Origin: an uncultured Pelagibacteraceae bacterium
Lineage (GTDB): Bacteria > Pseudomonadota > Alphaproteobacteria > Pelagibacterales > Pelagibacteraceae
Reading direction: 5' to 3'
Assembly: GCA_902622245.1 (NCBI GenBank)
Contig: CACNPC010000007.1
Location: 1 to 64,000, forward strand
Length of the DNA stretch: 64,000 bases
In this document: positions 37,390 to 46,920 of the stretch, piece after piece
How the letters are laid out: every line of letters begins with the position of its first letter
How positions within the stretch are numbered: position 1 is the stretch's first letter
Made by a program: the position numbers and the translations under genes
The notes under the pieces: generated by a model
What the model saw: only the letters and a program-made list of their open reading frames with translations
Told to the model about the DNA's origin: nothing
The model's database searches: none

Positions 37390-38410
37390 AAAAATCTCAT
37401 TGGATAGATTTATTTATAAATCTTTGTATGACAAGGATAATGGTTATTATATTAAAAAAAATCCTTTTGGAAAAAAAGGTGATTTCATAACATCTCCGAA
37501 TATTTCTGTTCTTTTTTCAGAAATGATATCTATTTGGTTAATTTCATTTTGGGAGAATTTAAAAAAACCAAAAAAAATAAATATTGTGGAGCTGGGCGCA
37601 GGTAATGGTGAGATGATGTCACAAATTATAAAAACTTTAAATAATTTTAGTGAAATTAGTTTATCTGCCAATTTTTTAATTTTAGAAAAAAGTCCATTAC
37701 TTATAAAAATTCAGAAGGATAAAATAGATAAGAAAAAAGTAAGCTGGATTAAAAATTTAAAAGAAATTCCAAAGGCTCCAACTATATTCTTGGCTAATGA
37801 GTTTTTTGATGCTTTTCCCATAAAGCAGTTTTTAAAGAAAAGCAATAATTGGTATGAAAAATATGTGGAATACAAAAAAAATAAGTTTGAAGTTTGTGAT
37901 CAAAAAGTGTCGTCAAAAATAATTGAGAAATATTTAGGTAAAGATATAAAAAAAGAAAAATTTGTTGAATATTCACCTTCAGCAATGAAATTTGTTAACG
38001 AAATAGGGAATTTTATTTTTAAAAATAATGGCGGTTTATTAATGATAGACTATGGCTTTACCAGTGGAAAAATGAAAAATACTTTGCAAAGTGTTGAGAA
38101 GCATAGAAAAATTAGTTTTTTAGAAAATCCCTATAATTCAGATATTACTCATTTAATAAATTTTAAAATGTACGAGAAAGAGTTCGCAAATTCTAATTTG
38201 AAATCTTTAATAACAACCCAAGGTAATTTTTTAAAGAAATTAGGAATATTAAAAAGAGCTGAGATAATAAGTAAAAATTTACAATTTAGTAAGAAAGCTG
38301 ACATATTTTATAGAATAAAAAGATTAATTGATGCAAAATATATGGGCTCAATGTTTAAAGTATTATTTGTAAGCAAATCCAAAAATAATTTTAATTTGGG
38401 TTTTAAGTGA
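37370..38410 (+). CDS. SAM-dependent methyltransferase, MidA/NDUFAF7 family
   Basis: Class I methyltransferase related to mitochondrial NDUFAF7 (MidA), which methylates an arginine of a complex I subunit during assembly. The 346-aa protein has the family start (RFIYKSLYDKDNGYY...KKGDFITSPNIS), the SAM-binding VELGAGNGEMM (about 75-85), and LANEFFDAFPIKQF. A late GLLMIDYGF block is also typical. The lgt-midA-pgeF order is conserved in alphaproteobacteria. It overlaps lgt by 20 bases and pgeF by GTGA. Its presence near other respiratory-chain genes fits complex I assembly, but that link is inferred. Confidence 0.9.
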   Translation: MLIGQNKKISLDRFIYKSLYDKDNGYYIKKNPFGKKGDFITSPNISVLFSEMISIWLISFWENLKKPKKINIVELGAGNGEMMSQIIKTLNNFSEISLSANFLILEKSPLLIKIQKDKIDKKKVSWIKNLKEIPKAPTIFLANEFFDAFPIKQFLKKSNNWYEKYVEYKKNKFEVCDQKVSSKIIEKYLGKDIKKEKFVEYSPSAMKFVNEIGNFIFKNNGGLLMIDYGFTSGKMKNTLQSVEKHRKISFLENPYNSDITHLINFKMYEKEFANSNLKSLITTQGNFLKKLGILKRAEIISKNLQFSKKADIFYRIKRLIDAKYMGSMFKVLFVSKSKNNFNLGFK

Positions 38411-39159
38411 TTAAGTCAAAAATTTTTAAAAATCAAAAATCCATTTCACATTATTTTTTTAATAGATTAGGTGGTACCTCAAAAGGAATTTACAAAAGTT
38501 TAAATTGTGGAAAAGGTTCAAAAGATAAAATTGGTAATATAAGTAAAAATTTAAAAATAGTTTCAAAAAAAATAGGATGCACAAATGAAAATCTAGTTTC
38601 TCTTAATCAAATTCACAGTAACAAAGTTTATAAAATAAGTGGTATTCCAAAAAAAAGATTGACTGGTGACGCGATTATTACAAATAAGCGAAATATTGCG
38701 ATTAGTATACTCACTGCAGATTGTGCACCAATTCTAATTATAGAAAAAAAGCAAAAATTTGTTGGTGCAATACATGCAGGATGGAAGGGTGCTTTTAAAG
38801 GAATAGTAAAAAAAACAATTCAACTTTTGAAAAAAAATGGATGCTCAGAGAAAGATATGATTGTTTGCATTGGGCCATGTATAAAAAAAAACAGCTACGA
38901 AGTAAAAAATGATTTTTTTAAATTGTTTAAGGACAAAAATAAAAAAAATGTGAATTTCTTCGCATTTAAAAAGAAAAAAATTTATTTTGATTTAAGCGAA
39001 TATATAAAATCTCAATTTTATGAAAATGGAGTTAAAAAAATAGATATAATAAGAAAAGATACCTATGCTTTAAAAAATAACTTTTTTAGTTCTAGGAGAG
39101 CAAAAAAAAACAGACATAACGATTATGGTAGAAATATTTCTGCAATTATGATTAAATAG
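38407..39159 (+). CDS. pgeF: PgeF/YfiH laccase-domain protein (purine nucleoside phosphorylase / peptidoglycan editing factor)
   Basis: Multicopper-like fold protein; members are reported as purine nucleoside phosphorylases or peptidoglycan editing factors. The 250-aa protein has the metal-site motifs NQIHSNKV (His), TADCAPILI (Cys) and GAIHAGWKG (His), plus GPCI and the RRAKKNRHNDYGRN ending. The start is GTG, sharing bases with the TGA stop of the upstream gene (GTGA), so it is translationally coupled. Size and motif order are normal. Confidence 0.93.
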   Translation: MIKSKIFKNQKSISHYFFNRLGGTSKGIYKSLNCGKGSKDKIGNISKNLKIVSKKIGCTNENLVSLNQIHSNKVYKISGIPKKRLTGDAIITNKRNIAISILTADCAPILIIEKKQKFVGAIHAGWKGAFKGIVKKTIQLLKKNGCSEKDMIVCIGPCIKKNSYEVKNDFFKLFKDKNKKNVNFFAFKKKKIYFDLSEYIKSQFYENGVKKIDIIRKDTYALKNNFFSSRRAKKNRHNDYGRNISAIMIK

Positions 39160-39169
39160 TATATCGCGG

Positions 39170-40102
39170 ATGAAAATTCTCACAGGAAATAGCAATAAAC
39201 ATCTTAGTCAAAAAATATCTAAATTTTTGAAAAATAGATTAGTGAATTCAAATATAAGAAAATTTGCAGATGGAGAAATCTATATTGAAATTAATGAAAA
39301 TATTAGAGGCAATAGTATTTTTTTAATTCAATCCGTTTCGTCTCCTGCAAATGACAATTTGATGGAATTACTACTATCAATTGATGCTTTAAAAAGATCA
39401 TCGGCTAAAAATATAACCGCTGTGATCCCATATTTTGGTTATGCAAGACAAGATAGAAAGGTGGTTCCTAGAACATCTATATCTGCAAAACTTGTATCTA
39501 ATCTTATTGCGAAAGCAGGTGCAGATAGAGTCGTTACAGTTGATTTACACTCTGGACAAATTCAAGGATTTTTTGATATTCCAGTAGATAACTTATTTGC
39601 AACTCCAATATTTGCTAGACATATAAAAAAGAAATTAAAAAAAAATAATATAATCTGTGTTGCTCCAGATGTTGGTGGTACCGCAAGAGCAAGAGCTTTA
39701 GGAAAATTGTTAAATGTAGATTTGGCAATAGTAGATAAAAGAAGACCTGCTCCTGGAAAATCAGAAGTGATGAATGTAATTGGGAATGTGAAAAATAAAA
39801 CTTGTGTATTAGTTGACGATATAATCGACTCTGGTGGAACAATTGTAAATGCAGCTTCTGAATTAAAAAAAAGAGGAGCCAAAGATGTTCATGTGTATGT
39901 AACACATGGCGTATTAAGTGGTAATGCTGTTGAAAAAATTAAGAAATCTTCGATAAAAAACTTAGTTGTAACTGACACAATAGATAATTCGACAAAAGTT
40001 AAAAAAGCTAAGAATATTGAGGTATTAACAATCTCTAATTTAGTTGGTGAAGCTATTAAAAGAATATCAAATTCTACTTCGGTATCAGATCTATTTAAAT
40101 AA
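39170..40102 (+). CDS. prs: Ribose-phosphate pyrophosphokinase Prs
   Basis: Makes PRPP from ribose 5-phosphate and ATP for nucleotide, His and Trp synthesis. The 310-aa protein has the RKFADGEIYIEI start, PYFGYARQDRK, VDLHSGQIQGFFD, APDVGGTARARAL, and the PRPP-binding loop CVLVDDIIDSGGT. Length is normal and no residue of these blocks is missing. It follows pgeF by 10 bases. The later linkage to rplY and pth is common: prs-rplY-pth is a widespread order. Confidence 0.98.
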   Translation: MKILTGNSNKHLSQKISKFLKNRLVNSNIRKFADGEIYIEINENIRGNSIFLIQSVSSPANDNLMELLLSIDALKRSSAKNITAVIPYFGYARQDRKVVPRTSISAKLVSNLIAKAGADRVVTVDLHSGQIQGFFDIPVDNLFATPIFARHIKKKLKKNNIICVAPDVGGTARARALGKLLNVDLAIVDKRRPAPGKSEVMNVIGNVKNKTCVLVDDIIDSGGTIVNAASELKKRGAKDVHVYVTHGVLSGNAVEKIKKSSIKNLVVTDTIDNSTKVKKAKNIEVLTISNLVGEAIKRISNSTSVSDLFK

Positions 40103-40147
40103 TTTACTTGTAAAATTTAGTTTCATAAGTTAAAAACCCGTCACTTT

Positions 40148-40864
40148 ATGAGTTTATTAGCAGCCACAATAAGAGAAACAAAAACTAAGGGAGAAGTTAA
40201 ATCTCTCAGAAGTAAAGGTATGGTTCCAGGTATAATTTATGGAGGAGAAGAACCAAATCAAAAGATCTCTGTTTCTGTTAAGGAAGTAAAAAATTTATTA
40301 AATAAAGAAAATATTTTATCAAATATTATTTCAATTAATATTGATGGGAAAGAACAAAAAGTTTTACCAAGAGTTATTGATTTTGATACGGTTACAGATG
40401 AGCCTATACACTTAGATTTTTTAAGAATTGTTAAAGGTGCAAAAGTAATTTTAGAAATTCCAGTTAAATTTATTAACCACGAATTGTCACCAGGATTAAA
40501 AAGAGGTGGGGTTTTGAATATTGTAAGACGTAAAGTTGAATTAAGATGTCCTACAGAAAATATACCAACAGAGTTAGTTGTAGATCTAAATAACTTAGAT
40601 ATTGGAGCAAGTATTAAAATATCTTTTATAAATTTACCTGAAAATGTAACACCTACAATTCAAGGAAGAGATTTTGTAATCGCGACAGTAGCAGCACCAA
40701 CAGTTGTTAAAGAACCTGAAAAACCAGCAGAGGCTGAGGGAGAAGGTGGAGAAACTGCAGATGCAGCTGCGGCTGGAGACGCGAAACCTGATGAGGGTGC
40801 AGAAAAAGCTGCAGATGGTGATAAAGGAAAAGAAGAAGGAAAAGCTCCAGCAGAAAAAAAATAA
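40148..40864 (+). CDS. rplY: 50S ribosomal protein L25 (CTC/TL5 type) with long acidic tail
   Basis: 5S rRNA-binding ribosomal protein. The 238-aa protein has an N-terminal L25 domain (ETKTKGEVKSLRSKGMVPGIIYGG), the beta-rich CTC/TL5 domain (about 100-190), and a C-terminal tail from about 195 rich in Glu, Ala, Gly, Asp and Lys. The tail-coding DNA (about 40725-40860) is richer in G and C than nearby genes and partly repetitive in composition, which is unusual in this genome. The family often has acidic tails, but the contrast in base use is notable. It lies 45 bases after prs. Confidence 0.95.
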   Translation: MSLLAATIRETKTKGEVKSLRSKGMVPGIIYGGEEPNQKISVSVKEVKNLLNKENILSNIISINIDGKEQKVLPRVIDFDTVTDEPIHLDFLRIVKGAKVILEIPVKFINHELSPGLKRGGVLNIVRRKVELRCPTENIPTELVVDLNNLDIGASIKISFINLPENVTPTIQGRDFVIATVAAPTVVKEPEKPAEAEGEGGETADAAAAGDAKPDEGAEKAADGDKGKEEGKAPAEKK

Positions 40865-40892
40865 TAATCTGTGAAAATAATAATAATATAAA

Positions 40893-41453
40893 ATGTTGTT
40901 ACTCGTAGGTTTGGGCAATCCAACCCCAAACAGTCATAATAATAGACATAATATAGGTTTTAAAGTTGTAGATGCCATAAATCAAAAATTTGGTCTTTCA
41001 AAGCAAAAGCCAAAATTTAAAGGTTTACTTACAACAGGTAATATTGGGGAAAAGAAAATTTATGCTATCAAACCTCTGACTTTCATGAACAACTCAGGGA
41101 TATGTATCAGAGAATTGCTTGAATATTTCAAAATAGATGCAGAAGATGTCATAGTTTTTCATGATGATCTAGATGTAGAGTTTGGAAAAATAAAGGCAAA
41201 ATTTGGTGGATCAAGTGCAGGTCACAATGGAGTTGCTTCAATTGATAAATTTATTGGAAAAGACTATTCAAGAGTGAGGATCGGGATTGGAAAGCCGGAG
41301 AATAAAATGTCTGTATCAGATTTTGTTTTAAATGATTTTTCTGATGATGAACAAGAACACTTAGAAAAAATTACTCACAATATAATAGACTCTATTGCTA
41401 TTTTAATTGATAAGAAATTAGATTTATTCTCAAGCAAAGTTAACAATAATTAA
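40893..41453 (+). CDS. pth: Peptidyl-tRNA hydrolase Pth
   Basis: Frees tRNA from peptidyl-tRNA dropped by ribosomes. The 186-aa protein shows VGLGNPTPNSHNNRHNIGF with the catalytic His, the PLTFMNNSG block, VFHDDLDVEFGKIKAKFGGSSAGHNG (Asp and Asn of the active site) and RVRIGIGKP. Length is normal. The ychF start codon directly follows its stop, giving the usual pth-ychF pair. Confidence 0.97.
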   Translation: MLLLVGLGNPTPNSHNNRHNIGFKVVDAINQKFGLSKQKPKFKGLLTTGNIGEKKIYAIKPLTFMNNSGICIRELLEYFKIDAEDVIVFHDDLDVEFGKIKAKFGGSSAGHNGVASIDKFIGKDYSRVRIGIGKPENKMSVSDFVLNDFSDDEQEHLEKITHNIIDSIAILIDKKLDLFSSKVNNN

Positions 41454-42527
41454 ATGGGTTTTAAGTGTGGTATAGTTGGTTTACCAAATGTTGGTAAATC
41501 TACTTTATTTAATGCACTTACAAATTCAAGTAAAGCTCAAGCAGCAAATTTTCCTTTCTGTACTATAGATCCAAATATAGGCGTAGTTCCTGTACCAGAT
41601 TATAGGTTAGATGAATTAGTTAAAATTTCAAATTCAAAAAAAAAAATAAATACTACAATATCTTTTGTTGATATAGCAGGATTAGTAGAGGGAGCCTCTA
41701 AAGGCGAAGGATTAGGTAACAAATTCTTATCCCATATAAGAGAAGTAGATGCTGTTATTCATTTAATTAGATGTTTTGACTCTGATGATATTCAGAATGT
41801 AAATCCAACAGTTGATCCAATTAGAGATTTAGAAATAATTGAAACAGAAATGTATTTAGCAGATTTGGAATCTATTCAAAAAAGACTAGATAAGAAAAAT
41901 AAAAAAAATAATGATGAAAATCAAAACCAAATTCTAGAAAGAGCTCAGAATTTAATTAATGATAACGATGATATAAATAAATTATACGAAGAATTTGATA
42001 AAAAAGATGTTAAATTGTCAGGATTATTGTCAACAAAACCTAAATTGTATGTTTGTAATGTTGATGAAAATAGCATTGATAAAGGCAATGATTATACAAA
42101 AAGTTTTATTGAAAAATATGGTACTAAAAACACTCTAACTATTTCAGCTGAAATAGAAAATCAACTAAATGAACTAGAAAATGAAGAAAGAAAAAACTAT
42201 ATGAAAATGATCAACGTAGATGATACTGGACTAAATTTATTAATCAAAAAAGGATATGACCTTTTATCTTTAGAGACGTTTTTCACTTCAGGAGTTGAGG
42301 AGACAAGGGCTTGGACAATTAACAAAAATTGTATGGCGCCTCAAGCAGCAGGTATAATTCATACAGATTTTGAAAAAGGTTTTATAAGAGCAGAAACTGT
42401 GTCTTATCAAGATTTTGTTGGTAGTGGTGGTTGGTTAAAATCAAGAGAAAACGGCAAAATGAGATTAGAAGGCAAAGATTATATCGTTAAAGATGGAGAT
42501 GTTCTAAACTTTAGATTCAACACGTGA
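41454..42527 (+). CDS. ychF: Ribosome-binding ATPase YchF (Obg-like)
   Basis: P-loop ATPase of the Obg family that binds ribosomes. The 357-aa protein has G1 GLPNVGKSTLFNAL (about 8-21), DPNIGVVPVPD, DIAGLVEGASKGEGLGNKFL (G3 region), a coiled-coil insertion (about 130-170), and the C-terminal TGS-like domain with EETRAWTINKNCMAPQAAG and [11 protein letters not shown]. It begins right after pth. Its 3' end overlaps the petC gene of the opposite strand by 24 bases. Confidence 0.97.
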   Translation: MGFKCGIVGLPNVGKSTLFNALTNSSKAQAANFPFCTIDPNIGVVPVPDYRLDELVKISNSKKKINTTISFVDIAGLVEGASKGEGLGNKFLSHIREVDAVIHLIRCFDSDDIQNVNPTVDPIRDLEIIETEMYLADLESIQKRLDKKNKKNNDENQNQILERAQNLINDNDDINKLYEEFDKKDVKLSGLLSTKPKLYVCNVDENSIDKGNDYTKSFIEKYGTKNTLTISAEIENQLNELENEERKNYMKMINVDDTGLNLLIKKGYDLLSLETFFTSGVEETRAWTINKNCMAPQAAGIIHTDFEKGFIRAETVSYQDFVGSGGWLKSRENGKMRLEGKDYIVKDGDVLNFRFNT

Positions 42528-43286
42528 CCATATCTTCTTCATAGTAAAGTAAACCAATACAGTCAATATTATCAAATAAGCTATAACTCTAAATCCTGTT
42601 TTATGTCTTTGTTCTAAATGTGGTTCCGCTGACCACATCAGAAAATTTGTAACATCTTTGGACATTTGCTCAGCTGTTGCTTTTGTTCCATCTGTATACT
42701 CAATTAAATCATCAGATAAAGGAGCTGGCATTTTAATTTTATTACCATACATATACTTATTGTAATAAACACCATCATCAAGTTCTACACCCTCTGGTGG
42801 TTCAGAATATCCTAACAATAAGGAATAAATATAATCCGCTCCGCCTTTTCTTGCCTTAACTAGAACAGACATATCTGGTGGATAAGCACCACCATTAGCA
42901 GCTTTAGCTTCTTGTTCATTAGCATATGGCATTACGAATTTATCAGATAATTTGGCTGGTCTTACAAACATTTCTCCAGTGCTGTCAGGACCATCTGTTA
43001 CCTCAAAACTTGCAGCTATTGCTTTAGCCTCTGCTTCAGAAAATTCTGGTCCACCCTTTTCTGCTAAATTTCTATAGGTTAAATATTTCATAGAATGGCA
43101 AGATGCACATACCTCTGTATATACTTGATAACCCCTTTGAAGTGATTCTCTATCAAATTTTCCAAATAGACCTTTGAAAGTCCATTTAGTCTCTAAAAAA
43201 GGAGGTGATTTTTCAGCAGAGTTAGATGAATTTAGTACTATAACTGAGAATATTAATACAAAAAAAATATTTTTTAACTTTCTCAC
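42504..43286 (-). CDS. petC: Cytochrome c1 of the bc1 complex
   Basis: Haem c subunit of ubiquinol:cytochrome c reductase. The 260-aa protein has a signal peptide (about 1-23), the haem motif C60-A-S-C63-H64, a likely axial Met in the later KMPAPL block, and one C-terminal membrane anchor (about 232-250). Length is normal. It starts four bases inside the petB end (ATGA overlap), last of petABC. The 3' end overlaps ychF by 24 bases on the opposite strand, leaving no room for a separate terminator. Confidence 0.96.
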   Translation of the reverse strand: MRKLKNIFFVLIFSVIVLNSSNSAEKSPPFLETKWTFKGLFGKFDRESLQRGYQVYTEVCASCHSMKYLTYRNLAEKGGPEFSEAEAKAIAASFEVTDGPDSTGEMFVRPAKLSDKFVMPYANEQEAKAANGGAYPPDMSVLVKARKGGADYIYSLLLGYSEPPEGVELDDGVYYNKYMYGNKIKMPAPLSDDLIEYTDGTKATAEQMSKDVTNFLMWSAEPHLEQRHKTGFRVIAYLIILTVLVYFTMKKIWSRVESKV

Positions 43287-44554
43287 TTTATTGTTTTTTC
43301 TATTTTTTCATCACTCCTTGCTGCAGCTAAATTTGGCGAGCCTCCTAAAACTGGCTCAGTAATACTCAAAGGCAGCGGGGTAGTTTTTTCTTTCCATCCT
43401 AAAACTGGAAGAATAATTAAAAAATGCGCAAAGTAATACGCTGTAGCAACTCTTGCAATTAACAAGTACAATCCTTCAGCTGGCATCGCCCCTACATATC
43501 CTAGAATTAAAACATCGGCTACTAAGATCCAGTAGAACTGTCTAAATAATGGTCTAAATACTGCTGATCTAACTTTTGAAGTATCCAACCATGGTAAAGC
43601 AGCTAAAATTAAAATAGCTGATAACATAGCGACAACACCCATAAGTTTATCAGGAACAGATCTTAAGATCGCATAAAAAGGTAATAAGTACCACTCAGGA
43701 ACTATATGAGCAGGAGTAACAAGTGGATCCGCCTCGATATAATTATCAGCATGTCCTAAAATATTTGGCTGATAAAATACAAACAGCGCAAAGACAATAC
43801 AAAACATTAATAACGCAAAAGCATCTTTAATTACGATGTATGGATGAAAAGGAACTGTATCTTTAGAAGGTTTTTTAATATCAATACCAACTGGATTGTT
43901 ATTTCCAGGAACATGTAATGCCCATATGTGGAGCACTACAAGCCCTAGTATTAAAAATGGTATCAAGTAATGAAGAGTAAAAAATCTTGTTAGAGTTGGA
44001 TTATCAACTGAATAACCACCCCATAACCAAGTTGTTATACTTTCTCCCACAAGTGGGATTGCACTAAATAAATTAGTTATTACTGTTGCTCCCCAAAAAC
44101 TCATTTGTCCCCAAGGAAGAACATATCCCATAAAAGCAGCAGCCATCATTAGCAAATAAATTATAATTCCAAGTATCCAAATTATTTCTCTAGGAGATTT
44201 ATATGATCCGTAAAATAATGATCTAAAAATATGAATATAAACTGCTAGGAAAAACATAGAAGCACCATTTGCATGGACATATCTTAACAACCATCCATAA
44301 TTCACATCTCTCATTATATGTTCAACACTACTGAATGCCATATCTGCATGAGCAATGTAGTGCATAGCCAAAACTAATCCTGTAACTATTTGGGTAATTA
44401 AGCAAAAAGTTAATATCCCACCAAAAGTCCACCAGTAATTTAAATTTTTTGGTGTAGGGTAATCTGTTAAGTGATTTGCCAATGTAAGCAAAGGCAATCT
44501 ATCATTAAACCATTTACCAAATTTTGAACTAGGTGTGTATTCGTGATCACTCAT
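43283..44554 (-). CDS. petB: Cytochrome b of the bc1 complex
   Basis: Eight-helix membrane subunit carrying two b haems and the quinone sites. The 423-aa protein has the haem-ligand region [24 protein letters not shown], the Qo-site [17 protein letters not shown], the second haem-ligand [20 protein letters not shown], and the [13 protein letters not shown] motif (the PEWY glutamate). A short extra C-terminal tail follows. It is three bases after petA and overlaps petC by four. All expected catalytic blocks are visible. Confidence 0.98.
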   Translation of the reverse strand: MSDHEYTPSSKFGKWFNDRLPLLTLANHLTDYPTPKNLNYWWTFGGILTFCLITQIVTGLVLAMHYIAHADMAFSSVEHIMRDVNYGWLLRYVHANGASMFFLAVYIHIFRSLFYGSYKSPREIIWILGIIIYLLMMAAAFMGYVLPWGQMSFWGATVITNLFSAIPLVGESITTWLWGGYSVDNPTLTRFFTLHYLIPFLILGLVVLHIWALHVPGNNNPVGIDIKKPSKDTVPFHPYIVIKDAFALLMFCIVFALFVFYQPNILGHADNYIEADPLVTPAHIVPEWYLLPFYAILRSVPDKLMGVVAMLSAILILAALPWLDTSKVRSAVFRPLFRQFYWILVADVLILGYVGAMPAEGLYLLIARVATAYYFAHFLIILPVLGWKEKTTPLPLSITEPVLGGSPNLAAARSDEKIEKTIK

Positions 44555-44556
44555 AT

Positions 44557-45078
44557 TTATCCAATCTTAATCGTGTTAGTATTTACAAATTCGTATTTAG
44601 GTATCTCCATATTAGTTGGAGCTGGTCCTTTTCTAATTCTACCAGATGTATCATAATGAGAACCATGACAAGGACAAAACCAACCATCATAATCACCCTT
44701 ATCTGTTAATGGAACACATCCTAGATGAGTACAAATCCCAAGCATCACTAACCATTCAGGATTTTTTGCTCTGTCTTCATCTTTTTCAGGATGCTTAAGA
44801 TCATTGATGTCAACTGCTCTCGCTTTTTTAATTTCATCATCCGTTCTTCTCTTAATAAAAACAGGTTTACCTCTCCAAAGAACTGTTAAAGATTGTCCGG
44901 GTTGCATTGAACTCACATCTACTTCTGTACTTGCTAATGCTTTTACAGAGGCATCTGGGTTCATTTGATCGACCAATGGCCAGACAGCAGCACCTACTCC
45001 AACTACACCAGCGGCGGCAGTAGCAGTAAACAAGAAATCTCTTCTGTTGGTCTTTTTTTCGTCTTTTTGATCTGACAT
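44557..45078 (-). CDS. petA: Rieske iron-sulfur protein of the bc1 complex
   Basis: [2Fe-2S] subunit that takes electrons from ubiquinol to cytochrome c1. The 173-aa protein has a twin-arginine motif (N-RRDFLF, 11-16), one membrane anchor (about 17-37), and cluster motifs CTHLGC (C116, H118, C121) and CPCHGS (C135, C137, H138). It is first of the petABC operon. A 16-bp inverted repeat lies in the 60-base gap to the divergent trmL and may be a control site. Confidence 0.97.
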   Translation of the reverse strand: MSDQKDEKKTNRRDFLFTATAAAGVVGVGAAVWPLVDQMNPDASVKALASTEVDVSSMQPGQSLTVLWRGKPVFIKRRTDDEIKKARAVDINDLKHPEKDEDRAKNPEWLVMLGICTHLGCVPLTDKGDYDGWFCPCHGSHYDTSGRIRKGPAPTNMEIPKYEFVNTNTIKIG

Positions 45079-45103
45079 CTTTAATATTTTATAACTTTGG
45101 TAA

Positions 45104-45119
45104 TATATGATTTCATATA
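45104..45119. promoter_or_regulatory. Inverted repeat between petABC and trmL
   Basis: TATATGATTTCATATA: perfect 7-base arms (TATATGA / TCATATA) around a TT. It is in the 60-base divergent region, 26 bases before the petA start and 20 before trmL. It could be an operator for either side; A+T-rich context makes chance possible. Confidence 0.4.
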
Positions 45120-45138
45120 ATAAAAAAGAGATATTTCT

Positions 45139-45615
45139 ATGGTAACAATGACACAGAAACCTTTAAAACACGGTCTAAAAGTAGCTCTATATCAGCCGGA
45201 TATTCCTCAAAATACAGCTTCAATTATTCGAACTTGTTCTTGCCTAGGGGCTAGTTTAGAAATCATTGAACCTTGTGGGTTTTTATTTAGCGATAAAAGG
45301 TTCAAAAGAGTTGTTATGGATTATTTAGATTACAGTGAAATTAAATTTTACAAGAACTCTAAAGAATTCTTTGATGAAAATAGTAAAAATAGAGTAGTTT
45401 TAATGACGACAAAAGCTAGCAAAATTTATACAAAGTTTAAATTTAAGCGTAATGATATATTGCTCTTTGGCAGAGAAAGTGCAGGTGTTCCAGAAAATGT
45501 GCATTCGAAGGTTAATGAAAGAATTAAGATTCCAATGCTAAAAAATAAAAGATCGTTAAACATTTCAATATCAGTGGCTATTGGGGCTTCAGAATTTATA
45601 AGACAGGTAGGTTAA
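45139..45615 (+). CDS. trmL: tRNA (cytidine34/uridine34-2'-O)-methyltransferase TrmL
   Basis: SPOUT-class methyltransferase that modifies the wobble base of tRNA-Leu isoacceptors. The 158-aa protein has [52 protein letters not shown] (knot motif) and the [16 protein letters not shown] ending. Size is normal. The adjacent petABC-trmL-hemF arrangement is common in alphaproteobacteria. hemF starts right after its stop codon. An ATG three codons in is an alternative start. Confidence 0.95.
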   Translation: MVTMTQKPLKHGLKVALYQPDIPQNTASIIRTCSCLGASLEIIEPCGFLFSDKRFKRVVMDYLDYSEIKFYKNSKEFFDENSKNRVVLMTTKASKIYTKFKFKRNDILLFGRESAGVPENVHSKVNERIKIPMLKNKRSLNISISVAIGASEFIRQVG

Positions 45616-46440
45616 ATGGATCAATACATAAAAAAGAAATTAGCAAAAAATTGGTTTAAAACTTTACAAGAAGTACTTTGTAGAGAAATAGAGGAAAAAG
45701 AGGGCAAAAAAACCAAATTTAAAATTACTAATTGGAATAGAAGTAAAAGTAATGATGAAGGTGGAGGACAATATAGAATTTTAGAGAACGGTAAAATTTT
45801 TGATAAAGTTGGAGTAAATTTTTCAGAAGTTTATGGAAAATTTTCAAATGAATTTAAAAATAAAGTTCCAGGTACTAAAACAAGCTCTAAATTTTGGGCA
45901 TCTGGAATATCTGTTGTTATGCATATGAAAAATCCTCATGTGCCTGCAATGCATTTTAACACTAGGTATATAGTTACTTCATTTGGTTGGTTTGGAGGTG
46001 GAATGGATGTTACACCTTGCATGAAAGATAAGAAATTAGAAAACTGGTTTCATTCAGAACTTAAAAAATCATGTAATAAACACAACAAAAATTATTACAA
46101 AAAATATAAAAAGTGGTGTGATGAATATTTTTATTTACCGCATAGGAAAGAACCAAGAGGTATTGGTGGAATTTTTTTTGATTATAAAAAAAATAATTGG
46201 GAAAAAGATTTTTCTTTTGTTAGAGAAGTGGGAATAAGTTTTAAAAACATTTCTAATGAAATAATTGAGAAAAAAAATAAATTAAAATGGACAATTAAAG
46301 ATAAAGAAATCCAATACAAAAAAAGAGGTAGATATGTTGAATTTAATTTATTACATGACAGGGGGACAAAATTTGGTTTACAAACTGGTGGAAATGTTGA
46401 AGCTATACTTATGTCATTACCACCAATAGCTAAATGGTAA
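45616..46440 (+). CDS. hemF: Oxygen-dependent coproporphyrinogen III oxidase HemF
   Basis: Oxygen-dependent oxidative decarboxylation of coproporphyrinogen III to protoporphyrinogen IX in haem synthesis. The 274-aa protein contains VVMHMKNPHVPAMHFNTRY, WFGGGMDVTP, HRKEPRGIGGIFFD, and the C-terminal KRGRYVEFNLLHDRGTKFGLQTGGNVEAILMSLPP signature. Length is slightly short but all conserved blocks are present. It directly abuts trmL; greA follows after three bases. Fits an aerobic lifestyle with a bc1 complex. Confidence 0.97.
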   Translation: MDQYIKKKLAKNWFKTLQEVLCREIEEKEGKKTKFKITNWNRSKSNDEGGGQYRILENGKIFDKVGVNFSEVYGKFSNEFKNKVPGTKTSSKFWASGISVVMHMKNPHVPAMHFNTRYIVTSFGWFGGGMDVTPCMKDKKLENWFHSELKKSCNKHNKNYYKKYKKWCDEYFYLPHRKEPRGIGGIFFDYKKNNWEKDFSFVREVGISFKNISNEIIEKKNKLKWTIKDKEIQYKKRGRYVEFNLLHDRGTKFGLQTGGNVEAILMSLPPIAKW

Positions 46441-46443
46441 ATT

Positions 46444-46920
46444 ATGGATAAAGAACCAATTACTACTGAAGGATTAGAAAAATTAAAAAGTGAATTAATT
46501 TTTTTAAAAGAAAAAAAGAGACCCGAAATTGTTGCAGCCATTGCTGAAGCAAGATCACATGGAGATTTGAAAGAAAATGCTGAATATCATGCTGCAAAAG
46601 AACAGCAATCACATAACGAAGGAAGAATTCAAGAAGTTGAGGATTTAATTGCGAGAGCAAATGTAATTGATATCACCAAGATTAGTAATGATGGAAAAGT
46701 GATATTCGGATCTACAGTCTACCTTCAAAATTTAGATACAAATGAAAAAATAAATTACAAAATTGTTGGTAAAGACGAGGCAGATCTAAAACAAAAGCTT
46801 CTTTATTTTCAATCACCAATAGGAAAAGGTCTTATAGGTAAAAATAAAGGGGATCTTGTAGAGATAAATACACCAGCAGGGACAAAAAATTTTGAGATTA
46901 TAGACGTAAAATACGTTTAA
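46444..46920 (+). CDS. greA: Transcript elongation factor GreA
   Basis: Rescues backtracked RNA polymerase by stimulating RNA cleavage. The 158-aa protein has the N-terminal coiled coil with the acidic tip motif ([20 protein letters not shown], carrying D-x-x-E-N-x-E-Y) and a C-terminal FKBP-like domain with [18 protein letters not shown]. Length is normal. Its stop overlaps the end of the convergent nucleotidyltransferase gene by four bases. Confidence 0.97.
   Translation: MDKEPITTEGLEKLKSELIFLKEKKRPEIVAAIAEARSHGDLKENAEYHAAKEQQSHNEGRIQEVEDLIARANVIDITKISNDGKVIFGSTVYLQNLDTNEKINYKIVGKDEADLKQKLLYFQSPIGKGLIGKNKGDLVEINTPAGTKNFEIIDVKYV

Noticed and set aside
40634..40929. Two minus-strand frames over the end of rplY
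   Set aside because: Both are composed of Ser/Pro/Ala/Phe, or Cys/Phe/Ser repeats, that mirror the low-complexity acidic tail of L25.
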